From an uncultured Clostridia bacterium (GTDB lineage Bacteria; Bacillota; Clostridia; Christensenellales; UBA1242): a stretch of DNA of 64,000 nt. The position numbers and the translations under genes were made by a program. Positions 45,154 to 54,578 of the stretch are shown in pieces. Position 1 is the first letter of the stretch, and each line of letters opens with the position of its first letter. The DNA lies in the NCBI GenBank assembly GCA_934754495.1, contig CAKVHW010000004.1, positions 62,001 through 126,000 of the forward strand. The letters are read 5' to 3'. Under the pieces are notes generated by a model. It did not search any database. It was not told the DNA's origin and saw nothing but the letters and a program-made list of their open reading frames with translations.

Positions 45154-46125
45154 TTGGAAAACAAAACTGCACCAAAAATAGTGGCTAGAAAGCCAGCTAC
45201 AGTATTAGAATTAAAAAATGTAACTAAAGCATTTGGAAACCGAATAGCAGTAAACAACATCTCCTTCAAAATTGAAGAAGGTGAAATTTTTGGTTTTTTA
45301 GGTCCTAATGGTGCTGGTAAAACCACAACAATGAAAATGATTTGCGGTTTAACAAAAATTACAAAAGGTCAAATTTTTGTATGTGGTAAACCTGTAAAAA
45401 ATCACGAACAAGTTAATAAATATATTGGCGGACTTATTGAAAACCCTATTATGTACAATTACATGAGTGGTTATGACAATCTTAAATATTATGCTAGCCT
45501 TTATTCAGGAATCTCAAAAACCGACATTATTGCTTATGCTAAAATTGTTGGACTTGAAAACCGATTAAAAGACCGTGTTGGTACATATTCGCTTGGTATG
45601 AAACAAAGGCTTGGCATTTGTCAAGCATTGCTTCACAACCCTAAACTACTTGTGTTGGACGAACCACTTAGTGGTCTTGACCCAAGCGGTGTTAAAGAAA
45701 TGCGTGACTTTTTAAAACTACTTGCTCACAAACAAAAAATTGCTATTTTAATTTCAAGCCACATGCTTGGTGAAATGGAACTTCTTTGCGACACTGTTGG
45801 CATTATTAACAACGGACACCTAATTGAAGTAAAATCTATCAACCAACTTCGCCAAGGTCAAGAAAACAGTAAACGAATTAAAATAAAAGTTGATGTTCCT
45901 AACTTTGCAGGAAAAGTTATTATAAACGAACTTAGAATGAGTGTTGATGTAGCTGGTGATAGCATTATTGTTCATGCCAGTGAAAAAGACATTACTAAAA
46001 TCACCGAAAAACTTATTAAATACAAAATTTCAATTTTTGGAATTGAAGTTGTTACTAAATCACTTGAAGATATATTCACAGACATTATAAAAAAGAAAAA
46101 CTTAGGAAAAATAAACATTTTTTAG
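45154..46125 (+). CDS. ABC transporter ATP-binding protein
   Basis: The 323-residue protein is the ATPase of a two-gene ABC-2-type exporter. It has Walker A GPNGAGKTT, the Q-loop region LIENPIMYNYMSG, the signature YSLGMKQRLGICQALLHNP, Walker B LLVLDEPLSGLDPSG and the H-loop SSHML. A C-terminal domain of about 100 residues follows, as in bacitracin- or lantibiotic-type exporters. It starts with TTG at 45154, with GAGG (45143-45146) upstream. The permease follows after 12 bases. Confidence 0.88.
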   Translation: MENKTAPKIVARKPATVLELKNVTKAFGNRIAVNNISFKIEEGEIFGFLGPNGAGKTTTMKMICGLTKITKGQIFVCGKPVKNHEQVNKYIGGLIENPIMYNYMSGYDNLKYYASLYSGISKTDIIAYAKIVGLENRLKDRVGTYSLGMKQRLGICQALLHNPKLLVLDEPLSGLDPSGVKEMRDFLKLLAHKQKIAILISSHMLGEMELLCDTVGIINNGHLIEVKSINQLRQGQENSKRIKIKVDVPNFAGKVIINELRMSVDVAGDSIIVHASEKDITKITEKLIKYKISIFGIEVVTKSLEDIFTDIIKKKNLGKINIF

Positions 46126-46137
46126 TGGAGATTAAAT

Positions 46138-48264
46138 ATGAAAGGTGTATTTAAAATTACACATGCGGAATTTACCAAAATATTTAAAAAGCCAATTGTT
46201 TACATAATGGCTTTTGTTTTGGCACTAACTGCGGCTTTATCTATTGTATTTTTTAAGCCAAACGTAAGAAGCGACAACTCTGTTATGCTTGATGCCGACA
46301 ATGCACACGGCTGTTATAATATATTTTACGGGACAAGCGATGATTCAAAACGCAAGTATGACGAAACATATTTATCTGCAAAACAAAGTACAGTTGTGTA
46401 TACCCTACTAAATGATAGAAACAACAGACTTGATAAAGCATTAGAAGAATATAACACAAAATATGCGTTATTAGAAACATACAACACCAACCCTACTGAT
46501 TCGGAAAGTGTTCTTATTGCAAATACAAATACAGCTATTGAAGGTGTTTTAAACACATTTGTTAATATTTCTGAATTTGATAGTTATGATTACTTAAAAG
46601 AATTGATGGGAGTTTCCAATGGTGCTGGTGAGCAATATTACAAAATCCATCATATTGACACTGAAAAGCATTACAACTATGAAAAAATTAAAACAACTTA
46701 TGAAAACAACTTAAAGTCGGCTAGCAATATAAATTCTTACATTAACTTTATTAAAACAAATAAGTTTGGCGAAATATTAAGCACTCTTGTAAATTATGGA
46801 AAAAACTTAATTTACAACAATTTATTAGACATTGTAAATTCTATAAAAAACCAACAAAACACTTTTATAGATCTTACGGTAAAAAGCCAAACAGAAACAA
46901 TGCAACAACAAAGTTCTATTGCCCTTGAAAATCTTAACCAACAAATAAAGAATTTCCAAAATTTTATTGATTTATGGGTTAAGGCTGACTACCTAATAAT
47001 TCTTGGTACAAAAAACAATTACAACGACATAAAAGATGTTTGTGAAAATGTCATGCAAACAATCTCTTATGCAAAATCCCCTACTACACAACAATATACT
47101 CAAGCAGGAAAACTTGAATGTGCAGATGCTTTAAAGAAAGGTAATCACTTTCAAAAAATGCAAGATTACATTAAATCACTTGCCTTTTTAAGTGTTTCAA
47201 ATAGTTTAATTAAAGAATTTAATACAATTTCAGAAAAAGTTACAGCAAATCAAACTACAATTCTTAATGCTATTAATGAATTAAAAGATGAAACAGCAAC
47301 AAGTAAAATTCTTACAGAAATTACTAATTACAAGGTTTTAGGCGAAACATATGCCAACCTTATAAAACAACTAGTTGTTAAAGAATATTCTATGTTTGTT
47401 TCAGTTGATAAAATTAGAGATTGCAAAAGCGATACATTTAGTTTGGCAGATTACAATACATATGAAAACAACCAAAACATTTCAAGAAACAAATATCAAA
47501 TAGATAAAAACATTTATTCAAATACTCTTGGTAATGTATTTAGTTTTGGTACAACAAGCACGTATGAAAAAAGTGTGTACGACTGCATTTACTTTACACT
47601 AAAAATTTGTACTATTTTGGTTATTATTTTCACAATTATGATGATTTCTGGGCTTGTTACTAGCGAAACAGAAAATGGAACAATTAAATTATTATTAATA
47701 AGACCATATAGAAGATCTAAAATATTAATCGGTAAAATGCTTGCTACTTTATTCTTCTCATTAATATTTATTTTGTTGAGCGTTGTGCTTTCTTTTACAG
47801 TAGGATACTTTATGTATGGACTTCCTGCAATGAGCCAAATTATGGTTACTTTTAATGCAACAAAAACATTCTTAATTAGTCCTGTATTATTGATTATATT
47901 ATTTGTAATTTCATGCATATTAGATGTTATTTTCTACCTTATTTTATCGCTAACAATATCTGTTTTGTTTAGATCATATATTGGTGCAATAACAACATCT
48001 TTCTTAATTTATGTAGGCTCAATTGTTGTAAGTGCGTTTATTCCAACATCGGCAGTTTATGCATATCTTCCATTCACCAACACAAGCCTATTTAGATATT
48101 TTGGTGGTGAGTTATTAGGAAATATTACAACAAAAGCATCGCTATTTATATGCACCCCTGTTCAGTCATATCAAAGTTTCTTGACTAGTATTTTAATTAC
48201 AGGGATTACATCTATAATTTTATTTACAACAACACTTATTACTTTTAATCGTAGAGATTTCTAA
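46138..48264 (+). CDS. ABC-2-type transporter permease
   Basis: The 708-residue membrane protein has one N-terminal helix (IVYIMAFVLALTAALSIVFF), a long external domain of about 430 residues with helical, coiled-coil-like stretches (SIALENLNQQIKNFQNFID), and five or more helices at the C-terminus (from ICTILVIIFTIMMISGLV). The motif GLVTSETENGTIKLLLIRPYRRSKI is typical of ABC-2 permeases. The external domain is much larger than usual. Substrate is unknown. Confidence 0.82.
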   Translation: MKGVFKITHAEFTKIFKKPIVYIMAFVLALTAALSIVFFKPNVRSDNSVMLDADNAHGCYNIFYGTSDDSKRKYDETYLSAKQSTVVYTLLNDRNNRLDKALEEYNTKYALLETYNTNPTDSESVLIANTNTAIEGVLNTFVNISEFDSYDYLKELMGVSNGAGEQYYKIHHIDTEKHYNYEKIKTTYENNLKSASNINSYINFIKTNKFGEILSTLVNYGKNLIYNNLLDIVNSIKNQQNTFIDLTVKSQTETMQQQSSIALENLNQQIKNFQNFIDLWVKADYLIILGTKNNYNDIKDVCENVMQTISYAKSPTTQQYTQAGKLECADALKKGNHFQKMQDYIKSLAFLSVSNSLIKEFNTISEKVTANQTTILNAINELKDETATSKILTEITNYKVLGETYANLIKQLVVKEYSMFVSVDKIRDCKSDTFSLADYNTYENNQNISRNKYQIDKNIYSNTLGNVFSFGTTSTYEKSVYDCIYFTLKICTILVIIFTIMMISGLVTSETENGTIKLLLIRPYRRSKILIGKMLATLFFSLIFILLSVVLSFTVGYFMYGLPAMSQIMVTFNATKTFLISPVLLIILFVISCILDVIFYLILSLTISVLFRSYIGAITTSFLIYVGSIVVSAFIPTSAVYAYLPFTNTSLFRYFGGELLGNITTKASLFICTPVQSYQSFLTSILITGITSIILFTTTLITFNRRDF

Positions 48265-48266
48265 CA

Positions 48267-48297
48267 AAAAAAGAACTTGAGTTTCAAGTTCTTTTTT
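48267..48297. terminator. Terminator after the ABC permease
   Basis: AAAAAAGAACTTGA (48267-48280) pairs perfectly with TCAAGTTCTTTTTT (48284-48297) around a three-base loop. It is symmetric enough to work in both directions and could also end the minus-strand tRNA transcript. Confidence 0.85.
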
Positions 48298-48376
48298 ATT
48301 GTCTTTTGAAATTATTGGGAACTTACAAAAAAAATATTATAAAAAAACAAATCTAAAAAATAGATTTGTTTCGCAC

Positions 48377-48450
48377 TGGCAGGGGTGGAAGGAATCGAAC
48401 CCTCCTCTGGAGTTTTGGAGACTCTCATTCTACCGATGAACTACACCCCT
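48377..48450 (-). tRNA. tRNA-Trp (CCA)
   Basis: On the minus strand the cloverleaf has acceptor AGGGGTG with CACCCCT, discriminator G, an encoded CCA end (48379-48377), an anticodon loop CTCCAAA with anticodon CCA, and a T arm with loop TTCGATT. One anticodon stem pair is mismatched. The identity follows from the anticodon. Confidence 0.92.
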
Positions 48451-48526
48451 ATATTAAAAACAATAATATTATATAGATAAGGGCGATATTTGTCAATAAA
48501 AAAAGGTGATTTTAGTATCTTATTAT

Positions 48527-48555
48527 TTGCTTAATTTAATTTTTTACTTTATAAT
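48527..48555 (+). promoter_or_regulatory. rnhA promoter directly next to the start codon
   Basis: TTGCTT (48527-48532) and TATAAT (48550-48555) are 17 bases apart. The expected transcription start, about seven bases after the -10 box, is the A of the start codon at 48562. No ribosome binding site precedes the ATG, so the mRNA may be leaderless. Confidence 0.5.
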
Positions 48556-48561
48556 AACTGT

Positions 48562-48999
48562 ATGAAAAAGATAACATTATATACTGATGGCTCCTGCATT
48601 GGAAATCCTGGACCAGGTGGATATGCCTACATTTTAATATATGGTGATTTAAAAAAAGAATTTAATGGCTTTGAAGATAATACAACCAATAATCGTATGG
48701 AACTTACAGCAGTAATAAAAGGACTAAATCAAATAAAAGAACCTTGCGAGGTTACGGTTTACACTGATAGTGCTTATGTCTTAAATGCTTTTGAACAAGA
48801 TTGGATTACCAATTGGCAACTTAAAGGTTGGCGTACTGCAAACAAAAAAGATGTACTAAATAAAGACCTTTGGTTGCAATTACTTGATGCAATGTCAAGG
48901 CATAAAGTAAGTTGGGTTAAAGTAAAAGGACATGCTGATAACGAATTAAACAATCGTTGTGATATTTTAGCACGTGGCGAAATACTAAAAAGACAATAA
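48562..48999 (+). CDS. rnhA: Ribonuclease HI
   Basis: RNase HI cuts the RNA strand of RNA-DNA hybrids. The 145-residue protein has the four catalytic acidic residues: Asp in YTDGSCIGNPGPGG, Glu in NRMELTAV, Asp in VYTDSAYV and Asp in NRCDILARG, plus the active-site His in KGHADNELN. It is a single gene converging on pheT. The lack of a Shine-Dalgarno sequence is noted under its promoter. Confidence 0.95.
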   Translation: MKKITLYTDGSCIGNPGPGGYAYILIYGDLKKEFNGFEDNTTNNRMELTAVIKGLNQIKEPCEVTVYTDSAYVLNAFEQDWITNWQLKGWRTANKKDVLNKDLWLQLLDAMSRHKVSWVKVKGHADNELNNRCDILARGEILKRQ

Positions 49000-49032
49000 A
49001 AAAAGAACTTGAAAATCAAGCTCCTTTTTTTT
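48998..49032. terminator. Terminator between rnhA and pheT
   Basis: AAGAACTTGA (about 49003-49012) pairs imperfectly with TCAAGCTCCTT (49016-49026), with an A run before and a T run after. It can end both convergent transcripts. Confidence 0.6.
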
Positions 49033-49033
49033 A

Positions 49034-51403
49034 TTATGCTCTTAGGGTAATTTCGTATTTTTCCATATGAGCAAGTAAATTATCAGTAAATTTATCAATA
49101 TCTTCACTCGTTAAAGTTTTATTTTTAGACGAAATATTAAATGTAAATGTCATACTCTTCTTGTCGCCAAGTTGTTCGCTTTCAAAAATATCTTTAAGAG
49201 TGTATGTCATATCAAGTTTGGTTTTATAACCGTCAATAACAGCCTTTACTTCGCTATATGGCAATGTTTTGTCTACAAGGAAGTTAAGGTCAATATTAAC
49301 ATCTTGATATTTACTTACTTCAGCAATTTGTTTTGTTTCTCTAGGAAGTTTGCAAAGTTCGCCAAAGTTAAGTTCTAGCATAACAACATTAAACTTTCTA
49401 TCAATATTAACAGTTGGACTAAGTACACCCATTGCGCCCAATTTTAAGCCATTTTTAGTAATTGCACAACTATTAACTGGGTGATAATATTTTGGAGTTT
49501 TTGCATTTGTATCGTACTCAACAGTTGTTTCCATAAGCGAACTGCAAATATTTTCCAAAATCTTTTTCATTTCAAAATATAATGCTTTTTCAGTTTTGTT
49601 GTCACTAGCAAGTAGTACAGCTAAACGTTTTTCTTCAACAGCAAGGTTGTCTTTTAAACCTGTTGCTACCCTGCCAATTTCTGCAATTCTTACATCAGTA
49701 AATGAATTTTTATTTTCAGCAAACATTTTTAATAGTGTTGGCATTAATTCACTTCTAATGCCAGTTTGACCACTATTGCTTGCATCCATAAGCCCAATAT
49801 AACTTGTGGTTTTAATTCCATATTCAGTATTAAAGTTTTCATAGTTCCAAATATAAGAATGAACTTCACTTACACCATATTTTTCAGCCAACAAGCGTTT
49901 TGTTTTGTATTCAAGCACAACTTGTCTATCTTGAGTAACAGGCTGTAAGTCGAAAGCACAAGATACTGGGACTACCTTATCGTAGCCATAAACACGTGCA
50001 ACTTCTTCAACAATATCTTCTTTTATAGAAATATCCTTAGTTGCTCTAAATGTAGGAACATTAAGGGTGTATACACCATCTTTTTCAGAAAAATCAAATT
50101 CAAGACCTGTAAAGATTTTTTCAATTTCTTCTTTAGAAATGCTAATACCTATACGTTTTTCAATAAATTCCTTGCTAACAACAATTTGCACCTTAGGATA
50201 CTTTTTGTTGTAAACATCTGCCAAAGATGAAGTTACAACAATGTTTTTATCAATATTTTTAAGGATATATAAAAGTCTAGAAATTGCAACAGTTGTAAGC
50301 TCTGGGTCAAGCGACTTTTCATATCTTAAACTTGCATCTGTTTTTAAGCCAATGGCTGTTGATGTTTTTCTAATAACCATAGCATCAAATGTTGCACTTT
50401 CAAGCAACAACGAATTTGTGTTATCTGTAATACCAGAAAGTAATCCGCCTTTAATACCAGCAATTGCAACTGGAACTTTTTTATCATCACAAATCAAGCA
50501 AGAATTTTCAGGGATTAGATGTTCTTCACGTTCTAATGTAAGCATCTTTTCGCCCTTTTTAGATTTAACAACTGTTATTCCTTTTACACCAGCATTATCA
50601 AATGCGTGCATTGGTTGACCAAGTTCAAGCATGATATAATTTGTCATATCAGCAAGCAAATTAATGTCACGCATTCCAACATAATTAAGCCTAATTTTCA
50701 TAATCATTGGTGATACATGAGTATTAACATTACCAACTGTTATTGCAGAATATCTATAGCAATCTGGATTTTCAACACTTAATGCTAGTTTTGGAAGTTT
50801 TGCATAAGCACTTAAATCATCTAGTTCAAGTGGTTTTAATTTTTTACCAAAAATACATGCAATTTCACGTGCAATTCCGTAATGCCCCCACAAATCAGGA
50901 CGATTTGTAAGTGATTTGTTGTCAATCTCAAACACAGTATCATCAATAGGATACAAGTCTTTAATACTCATACCAACTTTAGCATTAAGGTCTTTAATAT
51001 CCATAATACCACTATTGTCACTACCAATGCCAAGTTCTTCTTCGCTACAGCACATACCAAAACTTTCTACACCAACTAGTTTTGCTTTGCTAATTTTGTG
51101 TCCATTTACCTTTCCACCAAGAGTTGCAAGTGCTGTAAGCATACCTTCTCTTACATTTGGAGCACCGCAAACAATTTGCACTACTTCATCACCTTTATCA
51201 ACTTTTAGAATGTGAAGTTTTGTAGATTCAGGGTGGTTTTTAACTTCTAGAATTTTTGCAACAACCACACCAGTTGTTTCCTTACCCATTTCGTACACGT
51301 CTTCAATTTCAGCAGTACTAAGCGTAAATCTATTTATAATTTCTTCGTTGCTAATCCCTTCTAGGTCAACGAAATCTTTAATCCAATTAATAGAAATCTT
51401 CAT
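49034..51403 (-). CDS. pheT: Phenylalanine-tRNA ligase beta subunit
   Basis: PheT is the beta chain of the alpha2-beta2 synthetase that charges tRNA-Phe and edits misacylated tRNA. The 789-residue protein has the N-terminal EMAP/OB tRNA-binding domain (VVVAKILEVKNHPESTKLHILKVD, VCGAPNVREG), the B3/B4 editing region, the core (ASLRYEKSLDPEL, KEDIVEEVARVYGYD) and the C-terminal anticodon-binding FDX domain (KYQDVNIDLNFLVDK). It follows pheS by 11 bases under T-box control. Confidence 0.97.
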   Translation of the reverse strand: MKISINWIKDFVDLEGISNEEIINRFTLSTAEIEDVYEMGKETTGVVVAKILEVKNHPESTKLHILKVDKGDEVVQIVCGAPNVREGMLTALATLGGKVNGHKISKAKLVGVESFGMCCSEEELGIGSDNSGIMDIKDLNAKVGMSIKDLYPIDDTVFEIDNKSLTNRPDLWGHYGIAREIACIFGKKLKPLELDDLSAYAKLPKLALSVENPDCYRYSAITVGNVNTHVSPMIMKIRLNYVGMRDINLLADMTNYIMLELGQPMHAFDNAGVKGITVVKSKKGEKMLTLEREEHLIPENSCLICDDKKVPVAIAGIKGGLLSGITDNTNSLLLESATFDAMVIRKTSTAIGLKTDASLRYEKSLDPELTTVAISRLLYILKNIDKNIVVTSSLADVYNKKYPKVQIVVSKEFIEKRIGISISKEEIEKIFTGLEFDFSEKDGVYTLNVPTFRATKDISIKEDIVEEVARVYGYDKVVPVSCAFDLQPVTQDRQVVLEYKTKRLLAEKYGVSEVHSYIWNYENFNTEYGIKTTSYIGLMDASNSGQTGIRSELMPTLLKMFAENKNSFTDVRIAEIGRVATGLKDNLAVEEKRLAVLLASDNKTEKALYFEMKKILENICSSLMETTVEYDTNAKTPKYYHPVNSCAITKNGLKLGAMGVLSPTVNIDRKFNVVMLELNFGELCKLPRETKQIAEVSKYQDVNIDLNFLVDKTLPYSEVKAVIDGYKTKLDMTYTLKDIFESEQLGDKKSMTFTFNISSKNKTLTSEDIDKFTDNLLAHMEKYEITLRA

Positions 51404-51414
51404 AATTCACCACC

Positions 51415-52449
51415 TTAATCCATATTTAATCCAATTTGTTTTAGTAGTTTTAAGTTGCCACTATTTAGAACTCTTATATCTTTAAAACCAGCCCTAATCA
51501 TAACCAAACGGTCAAAACCAAGACCAAATGCTAGTCCGCTATATTTTTCTGGGTCAACTCCGCCTTCACGAAGAACATTAGGGTGAATCATACCGCATGG
51601 GCATAGTTCTATCCAGCCACTGCCCTTACATGTAGAACAGCCTTTTCCTTCACAGAAAGGGCATGCTGCATCAAGTTCGAAACTAGGTTCGGTGAATGGG
51701 AAGAAGCCTGGGCGAAGTCTTACATTAATTTCCTTACCAAAAATTTCTGACAACATCTTTTTCATAAAGTAAACAAGATTTGAAACAGAAATATTTTTAT
51801 CAACAACCATACCTTCAATTTGGAAGAATGTATTTTCATGGCTATTGTCTAGTGCTTCGTTTCGGAAACAACGACCTGGGAACAACACTCTAAGTGGTGC
51901 ACCATACTTACGTAAAATACGGTTTTGAGAAGCACTTGTGTGAGTCTTAAGTAATTGACCATTATTTAGCCAAAAAGTGTCTTGCATATCACGTGCTGGG
52001 TGGTTTTTAGGCACATTAACAGCATCAAAGTTGTTGTATTCGGTTTCAATCTCGTTGCCGTCTTCAATGCTAAAGCCCATACTAACAAACACATCTTCAA
52101 TTTGTTTTTGGATTATTGTACGAGGGTGAAGCGAGCCAACACCAGTATCAACAGGAAGTGTAATGTCGTATTTTTCAGAAGAATTAATTTTATTTTCAAT
52201 TTCAAGTTGTTCTAATTCTTCCTTTTTAACATTTAGACTTTCTTCAACTTCCTTTTTTAGACTATTAATGGCTTGACCCATTTCTCGCTTTTGTTCGTTT
52301 GGCACTTCACGTAAAAGTGGCATAAGTTCTGTAACTTGTCCCTTTTTCCCCAAAAACTCTACTCTAAGTTTTTCAAGCAAACTAAGGCTAGAAAGGTCAC
52401 TAAGTTTTTTTTTAAATTTTTCTCTAATTTCTTTAATCTTGTTTAACAT
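51415..52449 (-). CDS. pheS: Phenylalanine-tRNA ligase alpha subunit
   Basis: PheS carries the class II catalytic core. The 344-residue protein has an N-terminal coiled coil, the motif 1 region ending TEYNNFDAVNVPKNHPARD, motif 2 (FPGRCFRNEALDNSHENTFFQIEG), a Cys-rich insertion usual in Bacillota (CPFCEGKGCSTCKGSGW) and motif 3 (GLAFGLGFDRLVMIRAG). It is first in the pheST operon behind a T-box leader. Confidence 0.97.
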   Translation of the reverse strand: MLNKIKEIREKFKKKLSDLSSLSLLEKLRVEFLGKKGQVTELMPLLREVPNEQKREMGQAINSLKKEVEESLNVKKEELEQLEIENKINSSEKYDITLPVDTGVGSLHPRTIIQKQIEDVFVSMGFSIEDGNEIETEYNNFDAVNVPKNHPARDMQDTFWLNNGQLLKTHTSASQNRILRKYGAPLRVLFPGRCFRNEALDNSHENTFFQIEGMVVDKNISVSNLVYFMKKMLSEIFGKEINVRLRPGFFPFTEPSFELDAACPFCEGKGCSTCKGSGWIELCPCGMIHPNVLREGGVDPEKYSGLAFGLGFDRLVMIRAGFKDIRVLNSGNLKLLKQIGLNMD

Positions 52450-52464
52450 ACATTTCTCCTTTTA

Positions 52465-52734
52465 AAATAAAAAATCGTCCTATGTTTATAGGACGAATTA
52501 TTTTCGTTGTACCACCTAACTTCGCTAAAAATTTATCTTAGCCTCGTTGTCATTTTTACGGTTTTGTCCGGCTTTTCTTAACAATCTAAATTGACCTTAC
52601 CGAAAAGCAACTCCTATGCTGAAATTCACTTATTATCACACATCTAAAGCTTGCTTACAGCCCACGACAAACTATCTCTATTAGTTGCGATAATGCTACT
52701 TACACATAATCAATGTTTTTATTAAACTAAATAT
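52465..52734 (-). promoter_or_regulatory. T-box riboswitch of pheST (Phe specifier)
   Basis: Read on the minus strand the leader contains an AGAGA-like element (about 52683-52671), a specifier segment GAATTTCAGC with codon UUC (52623-52621), the T-box core GGTGGTACAACG (52516-52505; the usual form is GGTGGTACCGCG) and a terminator hairpin (TCGTCCTAT with ATAGGACGA, 52496-52475) followed by a T run. Uncharged tRNA-Phe would pair with the specifier and core and allow readthrough into pheS. Confidence 0.9.
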
Positions 52735-52763
52735 ATTGTGCCACAACAAAACTCTAAAGTCAA
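52735..52763 (-). promoter_or_regulatory. pheST promoter
   Basis: On the minus strand TTGACT (52763-52758) and CACAAT (52740-52735) are 17 bases apart, just upstream of the T-box. Confidence 0.6.
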
Positions 52764-52785
52764 TTGGTTTTTGAAAAAAGTGTTT

Positions 52786-52822
52786 AAAAAAGGCGGAATT
52801 TATTTAAAAACCCCGCTTTTAT
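52786..52822 (-). terminator. Terminator after rny
   Basis: On the minus strand AAGCGGGG pairs imperfectly with TTCCGCCTT and is followed by a T run. It separates rny from the pheST promoter. Confidence 0.6.
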
Positions 52823-52830
52823 TTTATTTG

Positions 52831-54426
52831 TTATTTAGCATAGTCTACTGCTTTAGTTTCACGAATTATGTTTACCTTAATTTGTCCTGGATATTCCATT
52901 TCTTTTTCAATTTTTCTAGCGATATCTTTAGCAAGGAATATTGCTTGTTCATCAGATATTTCTTCAGGTTTTACAATAATTCTTATTTCACGACCTGCTT
53001 GAATTGCAAAACTTTTTTCAACACCTTTAAAGTCATTTGCTATTCCTTCAAGTTGTTGAAGACGCTTAATATAATTTTCTAAGCTTTCACGTCTTGCACC
53101 TGGTCTAGCAGAACTAATGGCATCAGCAACTTGAACCAAAATTGCTTCAATGCTTTGGAATTCTACTCCACCATGATGTGCTTCAATACAATGAATAACT
53201 TCCTTGCTTTCTTTATATTTTGTAGCAAGTTCCACCCCAATTGTTACGTGTGTTCCTTCTTGTTCGTGGTCTACTGCTTTACCAATATCATGTAGTAAGC
53301 CACCACGTTTTGCAATGTTTACGTTAGCGCCAACTTCGGCAGCAAGCAAACCTGCTAGGTATGATACTTCAAGGCTATGTTTAAGCACATTTTGACCATA
53401 TGAAGTACGATATTTTAATCTTCCCAAAATCTTAATAAGTTCTGGGTGCATTCCATGAATACCAGCATCAAACACAGCACTTTCGCCTGCTTCTTTAATT
53501 GTTTGCTCAATATCACGGCTAACTTTTTCAACCATTTCTTCAATTCTTGCTGGTTGAATACGACCATCAAGCATAAGTTTTTCTAGGCTTATTCTTGCAA
53601 TTTCACGCCTGATAGGGTCAAAACAACTTAATACAACCGCTTCTGGTGTATCGTCTATAATTAGATCAACACCTGTAGCATTTTCTAGTGCCCTAATATT
53701 ACGGCCTTCCCTACCAATAATTCTGCCTTTCATTTCATCACTTGGCAATGCAACTGATGATACGGTGACCTCACTTGTGTGGTCAACTGCAGTTTTTTGA
53801 ATAGCAAGTGTTACAATTTCTCTTGCTTTTTTATAAGCATCATCTTGTGCTTGTTGTTCTATGTTTCTAACTAGGATTGCAGCATCTTTTTTTGCTTCGT
53901 CTTCGTATCTCGAAACAAGTTCGGCTTTTGCTTCGTCTTTGGTTAGTTTGGAAATTCTTTCTAATTCTCCAACCATCTTTTTAGTGATTTGATTTTGTTC
54001 CTCAACCTTTTTAGCAATCTCTTGTTCCTTAACTTTTAGGTCTTCCTTTTGCTGGTCAAGATTATCGCTTTTTTTGTCAAGCATTTCTTCTTTTTTGTTG
54101 ATAAAATCTTCACGTTGATTTATTCTATTTTCTTGTCTTAACATTTCGGCACGGCGTTCTTTAAGTTCGTTTTCACATTCCATACGCAAGTTGTGAGTTT
54201 CGTCTTTTGCTTCCATTTCGGCTTCACGTTTAATGCGTTTTGCCTCGGCTTCGGCATTCTCCAACAATTTATGAGCACTATTTTCAGCATTTGTTTTCTT
54301 TGCTTTGTTTATAGCAAAAACAATTGCAATACTGCTAGGAATGGAAATAATTAAAGTAATTATGACAGATAAAAAACTGGTCATAAATCCCGATAATGCT
54401 AAGAAATTTGCATAATTTCCCAACAT
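52831..54426 (-). CDS. rny: Ribonuclease Y
   Basis: RNase Y is the membrane-bound endonuclease that starts mRNA decay in many Bacillota. The 531-residue protein has an N-terminal membrane helix (FLSVIITLIISIPSSIAIVFA), a long charged coiled coil (about 45-210), a KH domain (MKGRIIGREGRNIRALENATGVDLI) and an HD domain (GGLLHDIGKAVDHE), with the C-terminal domain ending in AKAVDYAK. A good promoter lies at 54507-54535. Confidence 0.97.
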   Translation of the reverse strand: MLGNYANFLALSGFMTSFLSVIITLIISIPSSIAIVFAINKAKKTNAENSAHKLLENAEAEAKRIKREAEMEAKDETHNLRMECENELKERRAEMLRQENRINQREDFINKKEEMLDKKSDNLDQQKEDLKVKEQEIAKKVEEQNQITKKMVGELERISKLTKDEAKAELVSRYEDEAKKDAAILVRNIEQQAQDDAYKKAREIVTLAIQKTAVDHTSEVTVSSVALPSDEMKGRIIGREGRNIRALENATGVDLIIDDTPEAVVLSCFDPIRREIARISLEKLMLDGRIQPARIEEMVEKVSRDIEQTIKEAGESAVFDAGIHGMHPELIKILGRLKYRTSYGQNVLKHSLEVSYLAGLLAAEVGANVNIAKRGGLLHDIGKAVDHEQEGTHVTIGVELATKYKESKEVIHCIEAHHGGVEFQSIEAILVQVADAISSARPGARRESLENYIKRLQQLEGIANDFKGVEKSFAIQAGREIRIIVKPEEISDEQAIFLAKDIARKIEKEMEYPGQIKVNIIRETKAVDYAK

Positions 54427-54506
54427 TTTATTATCTCCTTATTAAATTTTAAATGTACATATATAATAAAAATATTTTAACTTAAATATTATAAATGTCT
54501 AAAAGT

Positions 54507-54535
54507 ATTGTAAAACATTTTACTTTCATTGTCAA
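54507..54535 (-). promoter_or_regulatory. rny promoter
   Basis: On the minus strand TTGACA (54535-54530) and TACAAT (54512-54507) are exactly 17 bases apart, giving a leader of about 75 bases. Confidence 0.75.
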
Positions 54536-54544
54536 ACTATTATT

Positions 54545-54578
54545 ATAAAAAAATAAAGCCCTATTTAAAAGGCTTTAT
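54545..54578 (-). terminator. Terminator after thiI
   Basis: On the minus strand ATAAAGCC (54578-54571) pairs with GGGCTTTAT (about 54561-54553), followed by a T run. It overlaps the thiI stop codon. Confidence 0.75.
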
